Assembly: GCA_033765345.1 (NCBI GenBank)
Contig: JANRIC010000043.1
Location: 1 to 15,957 of the forward strand
Source: JANRIC01 sp033765345
GTDB taxonomy: Bacteria; Bacteroidota; Bacteroidia; Cytophagales; Microscillaceae
DNA: 15,957 nucleotides
Direction of reading: 5' to 3'
Each line of letters begins with the position of its first letter. Position 1 is the stretch's first letter. A program made the translations under genes and the position numbers. The notes under the pieces were generated by a model. The model saw nothing but the letters and a program-made list of their open reading frames with translations, ran no database searches and was not told the origin of the DNA. Shown here one piece after another: positions 8,203 through 15,132 of this stretch.

Positions 8203-9168
8203 CTATCGCAACACCTTTTTAAAAAAACCTACGATCTTTTGCTCATACTCTTCAGGAAATGCGCCAGCCGTTTGTACGTGCTCGATGCCTTCTACAATCC
8301 AAAAAGTAGCATTAACTCCGGCTTTTTGGGCTTTTTCGCGCAATTGATAGCTATGATGTACGCCGATGCGGGTATCGCCTGTGCTATGAATGATAAATAA
8401 TGGGCGTTTTCCGGCTTTGTCGATGGCTTCATGGGGATTGAAGGCAAGTAAATTATCTCCCTGCAATAAACCTGCAGCCCACCCGGCATAAAATAAAAAT
8501 TGTGGATAACCCTCTCTCTTGAGTTCTTCACTTGTAATTTGGGTAAGATTATCAAAAGGCGCATCCACAAAAACGGCTGCCAATTTGGGCTCCTGCGAAA
8601 AAGCGATCAGGGTCGTAGCCGCTCCCATAGAATTGCCCATCATCCCGATTTTATGGGCAGGAATTTTCTTTTCCTTTTGCAGCCAGTCCCAGGCACCCAG
8701 AGCATCCAGGTATTCTTCATTGCCGATCGCCGAAAGCCCATCCTCCAGGGTGGATTCTCCGGCATCACGGACATCAATCATCAGTACATTAAACCCAGCC
8801 TTGTTCAGGATCCCAGCAGGCACCATTTCGGTAGTTTTGTGTTTGCAAGAGCCTAATCCGTGTACTACAATGACAGCAGGAGCATCTTGTTGACCGGATA
8901 CAAAAAATCCGGCGATTTCTATGCCTTCCTCTCGACTAGGAAATTTGACAGATTCATATTGCTTCATGCGATACTGGGTAGGATCAAAATCTTTGTTTTT
9001 CCAAAATCCAGTCTCATCGCCGAAGTTGTCTGGTTTGATATGCAGAAAGTTATCGCATCTGCCTTGAATATGGGATAGTTTTTGGTGCATCACATAGCCT
9101 ACTCCAACATAAGCCGCTAATAAGATAAGAAAAACAGAAAGGCTTCCTAAAACCCAGTATTTCTTCAT
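8203..9168 (-). CDS. Membrane-anchored alpha/beta hydrolase
   Basis: The start chosen is the ATG at 9168, giving 321 aa opening MKKYWVLGSLSVFLILLAAYVGVGYV, a signal anchor. An in-frame ATG at 9198 would add ten polar residues and is possible. In numbering from 9168, the oxyanion region is HGLG (103-106), the nucleophile elbow is GNSMG with Ser180, the acid is Asp265 in HSTGDTRIG, and the base is His297 in EGIEHVQ. The triad is complete and correctly ordered for a serine hydrolase of the alpha/beta fold. The domain after the anchor probably faces the periplasm. The family includes esterases and peptidases, and the substrate cannot be read. A Bacteroidota-type promoter is visible just upstream. 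Confidence 0.85.
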   Translation of the reverse strand: MKKYWVLGSLSVFLILLAAYVGVGYVMHQKLSHIQGRCDNFLHIKPDNFGDETGFWKNKDFDPTQYRMKQYESVKFPSREEGIEIAGFFVSGQQDAPAVIVVHGLGSCKHKTTEMVPAGILNKAGFNVLMIDVRDAGESTLEDGLSAIGNEEYLDALGAWDWLQKEKKIPAHKIGMMGNSMGAATTLIAFSQEPKLAAVFVDAPFDNLTQITSEELKREGYPQFLFYAGWAAGLLQGDNLLAFNPHEAIDKAGKRPLFIIHSTGDTRIGVHHSYQLREKAQKAGVNATFWIVEGIEHVQTAGAFPEEYEQKIVGFFKKVLR

Positions 9169-9218
9169 GTTTTTGTCTTTTGATTTTTCAAAGTTCAAAT
9201 TAAATAAAATTCAGTCTG

Positions 9219-9253
9219 AAAAGGTATGCATGAAGAATATTTTTTTTGCAAAA
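9219..9253 (-). promoter_or_regulatory. Likely Bacteroidota-type promoter for the hydrolase gene
   Basis: On the reverse strand TTTTG (9249-9253) is followed after 22 nt by TACCTTTT (9219-9226), one base from the TAnnTTTG consensus. This matches the TTTG / TAnnTTTG arrangement known for the primary sigma factor of Bacteroidota. Transcription would begin near 9212, leaving a leader of roughly 44 nt before the ATG at 9168 but only about 14 nt before the one at 9198. Confidence 0.4.
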
Positions 9254-9336
9254 TTGGCTTGTTTTGCGACCAGGAAAGTTTCGGTATATGCTTTATAAGC
9301 CAGGGATTAAATTTTATGGGATTATCGGGTGGTGTT

Positions 9337-11118
9337 TCATCTCGGTCCGATCACCTCACTTCTGGTTGATACGCCATTTTCATTAAAAGCCTCGATGGCA
9401 AAATAATATTTTTGGCCGAGGGTCAAGGCTCTTAGTTCCAGGGTATTAGGCTCATCACCCCAAATTTGATAACACTGGTAAAGCTTATCGGGAGCTATTC
9501 CCCAAAGAATGTTATACCCTACTGCATCAGGCACTTTCTGCCAGGAGATAAAGGCATTTCTTTCATCTTGGTCACGGCTTGCGGTAAGTTTTGCAGGAGT
9601 TTTGGGGAGTTTGCCGCTGCCCAGACCAAAAACCCGGAAATCGCTGATGGCCAGGTTGGGAGAAGCCACATAACCGTGTTCATATTTGATATAGCGCGCT
9701 TTTACAGGTTTTGCCAGCTCTATATAGGCGCAAGGGCGGTCTCTTTTGGCTTGTTGGTCAAGGTCGGCGATGAGTTCCCAGGTTTTGCCATCTAAAGAGG
9801 CGTATAATTTGAACAAAGTATATACCTTTTCAGGGTCATTGTCAAAAATATCAGACTTGTAATCAGTATAGTTGATCTGAACGGCTCTTACTTCGGAGAC
9901 TTGCTGCAAATCCATCATCAGGGTTTCACCTGGGCGGTTTTGAGCAGCCACCCAAAAGCTGCGTGGGTTTTCGTCGGTGAGTTTGGCAGTATTAAAAGTA
10001 TCTTTGACCGAAGAGGCAGTTACTTGTTTTTTATAGGAAAGCAGCATCCATCCGGCAAAAAGTTCGTCTTTATCCGTCCATTTTTTGGTGGGCAAATAAT
10101 GCGGAAAATCGCCGAAACGTGTATTGGCAAACATTTGATTATCCTGATCAAAACCCGTAGGAAACATGGCAATTCTTCGTTCAAAATTCCAGTTGACGGC
10201 TATCCAAGGCGTACCCGTATTCCAATAGTTACCGTAGTTATCCTGAAAAGTATTGCCGTGGCCGGCACCAGTCATAAATCCGCCGGGTTTGTAGGAGATT
10301 GGGTTGTAAGGCGCGTAAGTAAAAGGGCCGAGCGGATCATCACCGATATACGTACCATTGGCATAGACGTTGTATTCTGTGCCTGGCGCACCGTATTGGA
10401 GGAAGTACTTGCCAGCGTGTTTGGTCATCCAGGCACCTTCGGTAAAGGGTTTGATGGTGTCGCAGTGGTTGCGCCCGAAGCGTTCCCAACCGTGGTTTTT
10501 GGGGTCAAGCCAAATCAAACCCTGGTATTTGGTTTTGTAAGTCAGTCGGCGGTTTTTGTCCAATTCGGCGCCATAGATCGGAAACACATTCGAGGAGCCC
10601 CAATACATATACCACTTATCCAAATCTTCATCATAAAAAAGTGCCGGATCCCAAGGACCTACCAGAGGCGGCAGGCGAGGCAACCAACGATTATAAAAAA
10701 GCAGTTTGCCCTTTTCGGGCTCGAGGCTATAGAAAATCGGGCGTTGCTCAAAGGTAGACTGAAAAAGATACAAGGTATCCCGTACCGACAAAGCCGCCGG
10801 AGCGCACATATCTTCCATCGGCCATTTATCAGGGATGATATAGTGCCAGTTGACCAGGTCACGGGAATGCCACCAACCACCCGAAATGGTCACGAATAAA
10901 TAATATTCGCCTTTGTGATTGATAATGACCGGATCGGCACCAGATCGGTAGGAAATGCTGTCGTTCAACTGCTCAAAATTATATTTATAGTCAATATCCA
11001 TCGGATTGCAGTAGGTCTTTTGGGTGGGATTTTGGGCAATGCCCTCGACAATCGGCAGAATACCAAATATGAAAAAGAAAATAGTTGTTTTAAGAAATTT
11101 GCGATGCAAGTGTATCAT
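9337..11118 (-). CDS. Secreted GH43-type glycosidase with F5/8C and fibronectin III domains
   Basis: The 593-aa protein starts with a signal peptide (FLKTTIFFFIFGILPIVEG, cleavage near residue 29). Residues 35-350 form a five-bladed beta-propeller of the GH43 type, with the expected carboxylates: Asp62 in SGADPVI (base), Asp157 in GPWDPALF (pKa modulator) and Glu228 in TEGAWMTKH (acid). Residues about 362-498 match a discoidin/F5/8 type C sugar-binding module (VTASSVKDTFNTAKLTDENP ... ARYIKYEHGYVAS ... ISDFRVFG). Residues about 505-593 form a fibronectin type III module (PKTPAKLTASRD, VGYNILWG, YYFAIEAFNENG). GH43 enzymes remove arabinose, xylose or galactose units from plant-type polysaccharides; the exact specificity is not readable. 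It lies 138 bp upstream of the alpha/beta hydrolase on the same strand. No SusC/SusD pair is in the window. Confidence 0.9.
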   Translation of the reverse strand: MIHLHRKFLKTTIFFFIFGILPIVEGIAQNPTQKTYCNPMDIDYKYNFEQLNDSISYRSGADPVIINHKGEYYLFVTISGGWWHSRDLVNWHYIIPDKWPMEDMCAPAALSVRDTLYLFQSTFEQRPIFYSLEPEKGKLLFYNRWLPRLPPLVGPWDPALFYDEDLDKWYMYWGSSNVFPIYGAELDKNRRLTYKTKYQGLIWLDPKNHGWERFGRNHCDTIKPFTEGAWMTKHAGKYFLQYGAPGTEYNVYANGTYIGDDPLGPFTYAPYNPISYKPGGFMTGAGHGNTFQDNYGNYWNTGTPWIAVNWNFERRIAMFPTGFDQDNQMFANTRFGDFPHYLPTKKWTDKDELFAGWMLLSYKKQVTASSVKDTFNTAKLTDENPRSFWVAAQNRPGETLMMDLQQVSEVRAVQINYTDYKSDIFDNDPEKVYTLFKLYASLDGKTWELIADLDQQAKRDRPCAYIELAKPVKARYIKYEHGYVASPNLAISDFRVFGLGSGKLPKTPAKLTASRDQDERNAFISWQKVPDAVGYNILWGIAPDKLYQCYQIWGDEPNTLELRALTLGQKYYFAIEAFNENGVSTRSEVIGPR

Positions 11119-11190
11119 ATTGATTTAATTTTAGTTCGTCCCTTGAGTTTTTAGATAGTTTGTAAAAAGTAATGCTGTTCGTTCAAAATA

Positions 11191-11214
11191 GTGGGCTGTG
11201 AAGACACAGCCCAC
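11191..11214 (-). terminator. Strong hairpin after the GNAT gene
   Basis: GTGGGCTGTG (11191-11200) and CACAGCCCAC (11205-11214) form a perfect 10-bp, GC-rich stem with a 4-nt loop. On the reverse strand it is followed by TATTTTG, a short U-rich tail. It lies about 100 bp past the GNAT stop and about 75 bp before the GH43 start, so it most likely ends the Rha/GNAT transcript. An extragenic palindrome is the alternative. Confidence 0.6.
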
Positions 11215-11309
11215 GGCGACTTGTTATTTGAGTATTACATCTTTAATACTACCAATTTTTAAAAATACACAGAATCTCAAAAAATATCCCAGGAAAATCC
11301 CTTTAAAAT

Positions 11310-11951
11310 TTAATCTAAGTCCCATTTTGCAGGAGGAATCTCCCCTTCTGTGAGTTTTTTATACCAGAAGTCGGTTTTACGCCCTGTGCGGGCAATTTCC
11401 TGCCGGAAGCCTAATTTTTCTAAAAGGGCGATACTGGCTAAGTTTTCAGGCTTGCACCCCGCCATGACCTCATAACGCTCAAAGATCAAAGGAATCTGCT
11501 CCAACAAATGCCTTGTTGCTTCTTCTGCAAAACCCTGCTTACGATGCGCCTCAGCTAGGGCATAACCCAAATAACAAGGAGGATGAAAGCCCTCAAAAAT
11601 TTCTTTATTTAGGTCGTAGACATGAAGTACGCCGATATATTCATTGGTTTTAAGTAGTCGGATGAACCAGTCACAGCCGCCGCGTTTGGGGGAAAGGCGA
11701 GCATATTCCAACAAACCAACCATATATTCTTCCAATTCGGCTTGTATTTTAAAACGTTGGTCTACGAAAGGATGCGTATCTTGGGCAAATAAATCCAGAT
11801 AAACCGTAAAATTATCCCAGTTGACAAGTTCGTAAGCCAGTCGGGCAGAATCGGGCAGATTTTGATACTTGAACTGCGGACGGGCGTGCGGCCCACGCAC
11901 AGCTCGAAAAAATTCTATTTGTTTAAGAGTTTGGGGAAGCAGATGAAGCAT
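11310..11951 (-). CDS. GNAT-family N-acetyltransferase
   Basis: The 213-aa protein carries a GCN5-type acetyltransferase fold of the RimJ/RimL style, which moves an acetyl group from acetyl-CoA to an amine. Visible elements are WFIRLLKTNEYIGVLHVYDL (95-114, central strands), LGYALAEAHRKQGFAEEATRHLL (128-150) with the acetyl-CoA pyrophosphate loop RKQGFA, and ENLASIALLEKLGFRQ (169-184), the C-terminal motif. The acceptor is unknown. Residues 16-26 (RAVRGPHARPQ) are encoded by an unusually G+C-rich short palindromic stretch at about 11876-11905 and look like an insertion in the N-terminal arm. The gene starts 30 bp after the Rha/DinD-like gene and is probably co-transcribed with it. Confidence 0.85.
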   Translation of the reverse strand: MLHLLPQTLKQIEFFRAVRGPHARPQFKYQNLPDSARLAYELVNWDNFTVYLDLFAQDTHPFVDQRFKIQAELEEYMVGLLEYARLSPKRGGCDWFIRLLKTNEYIGVLHVYDLNKEIFEGFHPPCYLGYALAEAHRKQGFAEEATRHLLEQIPLIFERYEVMAGCKPENLASIALLEKLGFRQEIARTGRKTDFWYKKLTEGEIPPAKWDLD

Positions 11952-11981
11952 AGGGTTTGGTATATGAGAATTTTCCCAGAT

Positions 11982-12800
11982 TTATTTTTTCAGATATCGG
12001 TCTTTGTTCTCAGGCAAAAAGTTAGCGGCACTGACTACTTTTTTACCCGTTTCTTTTTCATAGAGTTTTAAGTGTGTACCTGCGAGTATGCCTCCCTTTT
12101 CTGCCGTTTGTTTGTGCGCTTCCAAATCCTGGGGTTGGTCTTGTTCCACAAACTCAATCGTAGCTTCTTCGCCTAGCATCATAAAAATCAGCTCGGTACG
12201 CGTCATGTGGTCTCTGAGATTGTGCGATTTAAGCCCTTTGAGTTTTTTATGCTCGGCAATGGAAAGTCCGAAGGTATTTTGTGCAATGATATTGGTGAGG
12301 ATGGCAAAATGACGGGCTTCGGAGATACCGTGTTTTCTCCAAATGCTTTCCAGTTCGTTTCGGATCTCGATACTTTTGAGGCGTTTCTCTATCCAGGCAT
12401 CCGAATAGCCCTTTTTCTGATAAAAGGCTTTTTTCTTGGCCAAAAAATCATCACTTTCCCGAATGACTTCCTCGAGGATTTTGACCTCTTTTTTGGCTTG
12501 GTCAAAAGCAATGACGAGAGACATTTTAAAATCCACGACTTCTTCCGTATTGCGACTTAGAGTGACCACAAAATGGCATTGTAATTCGTTCAAATAGCAA
12601 AATACTTGAAAGGTTCCACCCTTAGCACGTTTCTTCGTTTCCGTTTCAAACGTGAGCGAGCCTAATTTTTCCAGTTTCTCCTGATACTTTCTGATGGTCT
12701 CCAAGAGATTTTGGTGCTTGATATTCAAACCTTCGGCGACCAAACGGCTATCCACTACCTGAATACCGTCTTTGTGTTGGATTTTGATGAGATTTTCCAT
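11982..12800 (-). CDS. Phage-type regulatory protein: Rha-like N-terminus with DinD/BRO-type C-terminus
   Basis: The 272-aa protein joins two phage-associated parts. Residues 12-105 resemble the Rha domain, a DNA-binding module of phage regulators: VVDSRLVAEGLNIKHQNLLE (15-34), the GGTFQVFCYLNELQCHFVVT segment (61-80) and FKMSLVIAFDQA (91-102). A charged helical linker (103-150) follows. Residues 155-262 match the C-terminal region of DinD and BRO-type antirepressors: ARHFAILTNIIAQNTFGLSI (162-181), HKKLKGLKSHNLRDHMTRTE (184-203) and AEKGGILAGTHL ... TGKKVVSAANFL (233-262). DinD in E. coli is DNA-damage inducible, and related proteins act as phage antirepressors. No other phage gene is seen here, so this is probably a domesticated or moron-type regulator. 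DNA binding and any damage response are inferred. Confidence 0.75.
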   Translation of the reverse strand: MENLIKIQHKDGIQVVDSRLVAEGLNIKHQNLLETIRKYQEKLEKLGSLTFETETKKRAKGGTFQVFCYLNELQCHFVVTLSRNTEEVVDFKMSLVIAFDQAKKEVKILEEVIRESDDFLAKKKAFYQKKGYSDAWIEKRLKSIEIRNELESIWRKHGISEARHFAILTNIIAQNTFGLSIAEHKKLKGLKSHNLRDHMTRTELIFMMLGEEATIEFVEQDQPQDLEAHKQTAEKGGILAGTHLKLYEKETGKKVVSAANFLPENKDRYLKK

Positions 12801-13279
12801 TTTTACGTACTTTTTTGATTAATAAAATGCTCTTTATCATAATTATACAGCAATTATAATTATTTATTTAGACATTTAAAAGAAAAATATCATTTTTTTT
12901 GGAATACGAAATCGTGTTTTTGGGGTACAAAGGGTTTCTTGAGTTGCTAAAGGAAGCCCTTGAGCCGCTAAAGGAAGCCCTTGAGCCGCTGAAGGAAGCC
13001 CGTGAGTCGCTGAAGGAAGCCCGTGAGTCGCTGAAGGAAGCCCGTGAGTCGCTGAAGGAAGCCCGTGAGTCGCTAAAGGAAGCCCGTGAGTCGCTAAAGG
13101 AAGCCCGTGAGTCGCTAAAGGAAGCCCGTGAGTCGCTGAGAGGCGTATACTTGGAAGAAAAACATCTGTTTTTATCAAAAAAATATACGTTGGGACATTT
13201 GCGAATATTCCCGGAATTGCATACTTTGCTTCAAATATTACATAACAAATATTCTTCATAGCTAAATCATCCTAATAAT
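12801..13279. other. Gene-poor region with 21-bp repeat array
   Basis: This 479-bp gap separates the divergent Rha-like and truncated-family genes. 12801-12900 is very A+T rich and may hold the promoter of the Rha-like gene. The 21-bp repeat array (12938-13140) fills the centre. Frames cross the array on both strands: 12899-13261 (+) has only a TTG start, and 12876-13259 (-) has an ATG. Both are open mainly because a 21-bp unit without stops cannot close a frame, and neither flank looks protein-like. Confidence 0.6.
12938..13140. repeat. 21-bp tandem repeat, nine full units and a partial tenth
   Basis: Units run head to tail from 12938 with no length change. Three types appear in order: CTTGAG(t/c)(t/c)GCT(a/g)AAGGAAGCC for units 1-3, CGTGAGTCGCTGAAGGAAGCC for units 4-6, and CGTGAGTCGCTAAAGGAAGCC for units 7-9. 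The grouping suggests stepwise expansion of neighbouring blocks. Read on the + strand each unit gives the heptad ESLKEAR, with Leu and Ala at coiled-coil a/d spacing; on the - strand it gives ATHGLPS/L. Whether either is translated is unclear. Confidence 0.95.
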
Positions 13280-13576
13280 ATGGCCAAAAAAAGTTATATC
13301 CCTAAGAGCGATAATGAAAAAAACGTGTGGTTAAGCAATTTTGCAAATAGTTTGGCTACCTATGCCTCTGTGCTCAACATCACTGAAGCAGAAGTACAAA
13401 GCGTCAAAAACGATGCTGCTATGTATAACCATGCACTCATGTGCATCGAGAGCGTCAATGCCTACAACCGCCAAATGACCGCCTTCAAAAACAGCCTCCG
13501 CGACGGCAGCGAGGCTAACCAAGAGGCTGGTTTTAGTGGACTGTGTGCCCACAGTCCAGGGTTAGGGAAGAAATAG
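13280..13576 (+). pseudogene. Truncated gene of a Bacteroidota hypothetical family
   Basis: The first 78 residues (MAKKSYIPKSDNEKNVWLSN ... AFKNSLRDGSE) are well formed: a short 'K-x-YIP' start, a helix-rich body and no signal peptide. From memory, proteins of Bacteroidota with this opening usually run to about 200 aa, with a Pro-rich linker and a beta-rich C-terminal part. Here the frame ends after 98 codons with EANQEAGFSGLCAHSPGLGKK, and the last codons read straight through a 9-bp palindrome (13537-13558). The simplest reading is that a palindromic element replaced or joined the 3' end, leaving a remnant. A short native protein cannot be excluded. The family function is unknown to me, and the truncation rests on recalled length. 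Confidence 0.55.
13537..13569. repeat. Palindromic element at the truncated gene's 3' end
   Basis: TGGACTGTG (13537-13545) and CACAGTCCA (13550-13558) form a perfect 9-bp stem with a TGCC loop, followed by GGGTTAGGG. The tail resembles the CACGGTTAGGGG that follows the hairpin at 13813-13838, so the two may belong to one dispersed family. The element lies inside the last codons of the 13280-13576 frame. Confidence 0.65.
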
Positions 13577-13583
13577 ACAATGA

Positions 13584-13796
13584 ACTAATTTATTTAATTT
13601 TCAAGCACACTTAGAGAAGTTTGATTTGGCTCAGAATAATTTGGAAAGGCTCTTTCTGGAAAAAGAATTATTTGATTTTTACGATGCGCTCAGCAAGGAA
13701 GACCAGTCACTTTTCAAAGAACAACTCAATGCGTATATCCGTCAAAAATTCATTCAAATCAGACAAGAACTTGAATTGATTGATAAGCAAGTGTGA
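13584..13796 (+). pseudogene. ATG-less 71-codon frame, probable gene remnant
   Basis: The frame opens after a TGA at 13581 and closes with TGA at 13794, with no ATG inside. Its translation is protein-like: AHLEKFDLAQNNLERLFLEK, then ELFDFYDALSKEDQSLFKEQ and LNAYIRQKFIQIRQELELID, an acidic, helical, coiled-coil-like sequence. A TTG at 13626 could start a 56-residue product, but no clear signal favours it. It may be the 3' end of a gene whose front was lost when the palindromic sequence at 13537-13569 arrived. The family is not recognised. Confidence 0.45.
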
Positions 13797-13809
13797 ATTT
13801 TTAACTCAC

Positions 13810-13857
13810 AATCCTGTGGTCTATCCCTCTGACCACGGTTAGGGGTTTGATAGTCTG
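13810..13857. repeat. Dispersed hairpin element, copy 1
   Basis: The element begins AATCCTGTGGTCTATCC. CTGTGGTC (13814-13821) pairs with GACCACGG (13831-13838) through one G.T pair and a 9-nt loop. GTTAGGGG and a T-rich tail follow. It starts 14 bp after the stop of the ATG-less frame. It aligns without gaps to copy 2 at 14475 over its first 36 bases (27 identical). Confidence 0.75.
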
Positions 13858-13910
13858 GGGATAAATTTTTATTTTTGTTCAAAACGTATAACACAAATGC
13901 TTAAAAAACC

Positions 13911-14141
13911 ATGAGTATCCGAGAGGCTGTACATATTGACCCCAAAATCCTGGGAGGCACACTGATATTTGTAGGCACCCGTGTGTCGGTCAAGACACTA
14001 TTTGATTATCTGGAATCCAGTTCTTTGGAGGATTTTCTGGAAGGTTTCCCTGGTGTATGCCGTGAGCAAGCTCAGGCTGTCATTGAGTGGGCTTCGGAAA
14101 TGACTTTAGATTTTTTTCAAAACTATGAAAGTGCTGCTTGA
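13911..14141 (+). CDS. DUF433 antitoxin
   Basis: The 76-aa protein is a compact DUF433 domain. These are small winged-helix-like proteins found beside DUF5615 toxins and thought to act as the DNA-binding antitoxin that neutralises the toxin and represses the operon. Signature pieces are VHIDPKILGGTLIFVGTRVS (7-26, the 'GG-x-P/L-x-I-x-GTR' turn), VKTLFDYLESSSLEDFLEGF (27-46) and FPGVCREQAQAVIEWASEM (46-64). Its final 17 bases overlap the toxin start, a common arrangement for translational coupling. Repair-region hairpins flank the pair on both sides. Confidence 0.88.
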   Translation: MSIREAVHIDPKILGGTLIFVGTRVSVKTLFDYLESSSLEDFLEGFPGVCREQAQAVIEWASEMTLDFFQNYESAA

Positions 14142-14460
14142 TGAGAACATAGATATTCGCTTTAAGCGAGCTTTTGCGGAGAGTATACACGAAATTTATA
14201 CAGTTCGCGATATGGGCTGGAATGGTATCAGCAATGGCCAATTATTACAAAAAATGAGCGAAGCAGGTTTTGAGGCACTGCTTGCAGTCGATAAAAATCT
14301 ACCTTACCAACAAAACCAAGACCATTTGACAGTCAGTGTTTTTATTCTGGATGTACAGCGGAATGTATTGGCCAATTTAATACCATTTGTTTCTAAACTC
14401 CTGGATATTTGGGAGAAAGGCCCTGAAACTAGATTTTATATCGTTTCTCTGGGAGATTAG
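14125..14460 (+). CDS. DUF5615 PIN-like toxin
   Basis: The 111-aa protein belongs to the DUF5615 (Mut7-C-related) PIN-like group, whose members are predicted metal-dependent RNases acting as toxins. The first strand KVLLDENIDIRFKRAF (2-17) carries the conserved LLDEN with Asp6. GWNGISNGQLLQKMSEAGFE (31-50) supplies the helix after the metal site. ALLAVDKNLPYQQNQ (51-65) carries a second conserved Asp (56), and VSVFILDVQRN closes the core. It overlaps the DUF433 gene by 17 nt in another frame. The target RNA is not known, and toxicity is inferred from the family and the pairing. The length is normal, and no residue I associate with the site is missing. Confidence 0.88.
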   Translation: MKVLLDENIDIRFKRAFAESIHEIYTVRDMGWNGISNGQLLQKMSEAGFEALLAVDKNLPYQQNQDHLTVSVFILDVQRNVLANLIPFVSKLLDIWEKGPETRFYIVSLGD

Positions 14461-14474
14461 CGCAGTTTAAATCC

Positions 14475-14521
14475 AATCCCGTAGTCCATCCCACATACCA
14501 GCGCTAGGGGCGATTTTGTCG
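14475..14521. repeat. Dispersed hairpin element, copy 2
   Basis: AATCCCGTAGTCCATCC is followed at the same spacing as in copy 1 by TACCAGCGCTAGGGG. The stem seen in copy 1 is mostly lost here. The element starts 15 bp after the toxin stop codon and ends about 20 bp before the -33 region of the next unit's promoter. Confidence 0.7.
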
Positions 14522-14541
14522 TTATAAAATCAAGTGATTTC

Positions 14542-14574
14542 TTGGATAAAAATCAAATAATATGTATATATTTG
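14542..14574 (+). promoter_or_regulatory. Bacteroidota-type promoter of the nuclease-like operon
   Basis: TTG (14542-14544) and a perfect TAnnTTTG box, TATATTTG (14567-14574), are 22 nt apart, as expected for the primary sigma factor of Bacteroidota. Transcription would start near 14581, about 9 nt before the ATG at 14590. The TTG that would extend the downstream frame to 14542 coincides with the -33 box, which argues against its use as a start codon. Confidence 0.65.
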
Positions 14575-14589
14575 ATCAAAAAGAAAATT

Positions 14590-15129
14590 ATGCTACAAGA
14601 GATGCAAAACAAAGAACAATTGTTGGAAGATATAGAACAAATCGTACATAAAATACCTGATGTTTATTTAAACCATTTTTATCGTTTGATAGAAGCTTTT
14701 TATGAAAGCATCTTGCTACATCCATTGTATGAGCCTGCCGAAGTAAGTGTATCACAATTACAAAGTTATATCCTCCAATTTCGCAAAACATTTAGCCTAT
14801 TGATGAAACAAGGCTTAGGCATCCAAGCTGCATATCATTTTACAGCCAAGAAGGAAGTTTGTATTAGGCTTACTTTTCCTGAATTGGCCAATTATCGTGA
14901 GGAAATAGAGGCGATAGACTTGGATTTGGAAGCCATTTTACAAGAAAATGACTACACTGAAGTATCTTTTCAAGAAGAACTTGGCAAGGGCAAGGTAGTT
15001 TTGTTTTGGCAAGATAGTTTTGTGATCGTAAAAGGAATACAAGCAAAATTATGGACAAGTGAACAAGCTAAAGAGGATGCAAGGGAATTATTAGGATTTT
15101 CTATTCAACAATTACCTTTAAGAGCTTAA
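14590..15129 (+). CDS. Unrecognised acidic protein, 179 aa, partner of nuclease-like protein
   Basis: The start is the ATG at 14590; the longer TTG frame from 14542 overlaps the promoter. The protein is soluble and acidic with no signal peptide. Residues 1-45 are helical (EQLLEDIEQIVHKIPDVYLN, HFYRLIEAFYESILLHP). Residues 55-75 form another helix (LQSYILQFRKTFSLLMKQG). The rest alternates strands and acidic helices (EVCIRLTFPEL, YREEIEAIDLDLEAILQEN, GKVVLFWQDSFVIVKGI), ending with an amphipathic helix (TSEQAKEDARELLG). I recognise no family. It lies three bases ahead of the nuclease-like gene on the same strand and shares its low G+C look. A guard, antitoxin or specificity partner would suit its acidity and order, but that is inference. 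Confidence 0.8.
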   Translation: MLQEMQNKEQLLEDIEQIVHKIPDVYLNHFYRLIEAFYESILLHPLYEPAEVSVSQLQSYILQFRKTFSLLMKQGLGIQAAYHFTAKKEVCIRLTFPELANYREEIEAIDLDLEAILQENDYTEVSFQEELGKGKVVLFWQDSFVIVKGIQAKLWTSEQAKEDARELLGFSIQQLPLRA

Positions 15130-15132
15130 ACT

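Larger units (their letters stand above)
13577..13910. other. 334-bp stretch without an intact gene
   Basis: This stretch holds the ATG-less frame at 13584-13796, the hairpin element at 13810-13857, and about 50 A+T-rich bases just before the DUF433 gene that could carry its promoter (TTTTTG at 13872-13877 is a possible -33 box, without a clear partner). Nothing else is recognised. Confidence 0.6.

Noticed and set aside
9901..10899. 332-aa forward-strand frame opposite the GH43 gene
   Set aside because: It is the antisense shadow of a gene with complete catalytic residues and domain structure; the translation shows no family features.
5760..11118. A polysaccharide utilisation locus
   Set aside because: GH78 and GH43 enzymes are present but on opposite strands, with no SusC/SusD pair or sensor-regulator in the window.
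13537..14521. Integron attC sites
   Set aside because: GTTAGGG occurs in the first two elements, but a matching RYYYAAC box is not consistently present and copy 2 lacks GTT, so attC sites cannot be claimed.
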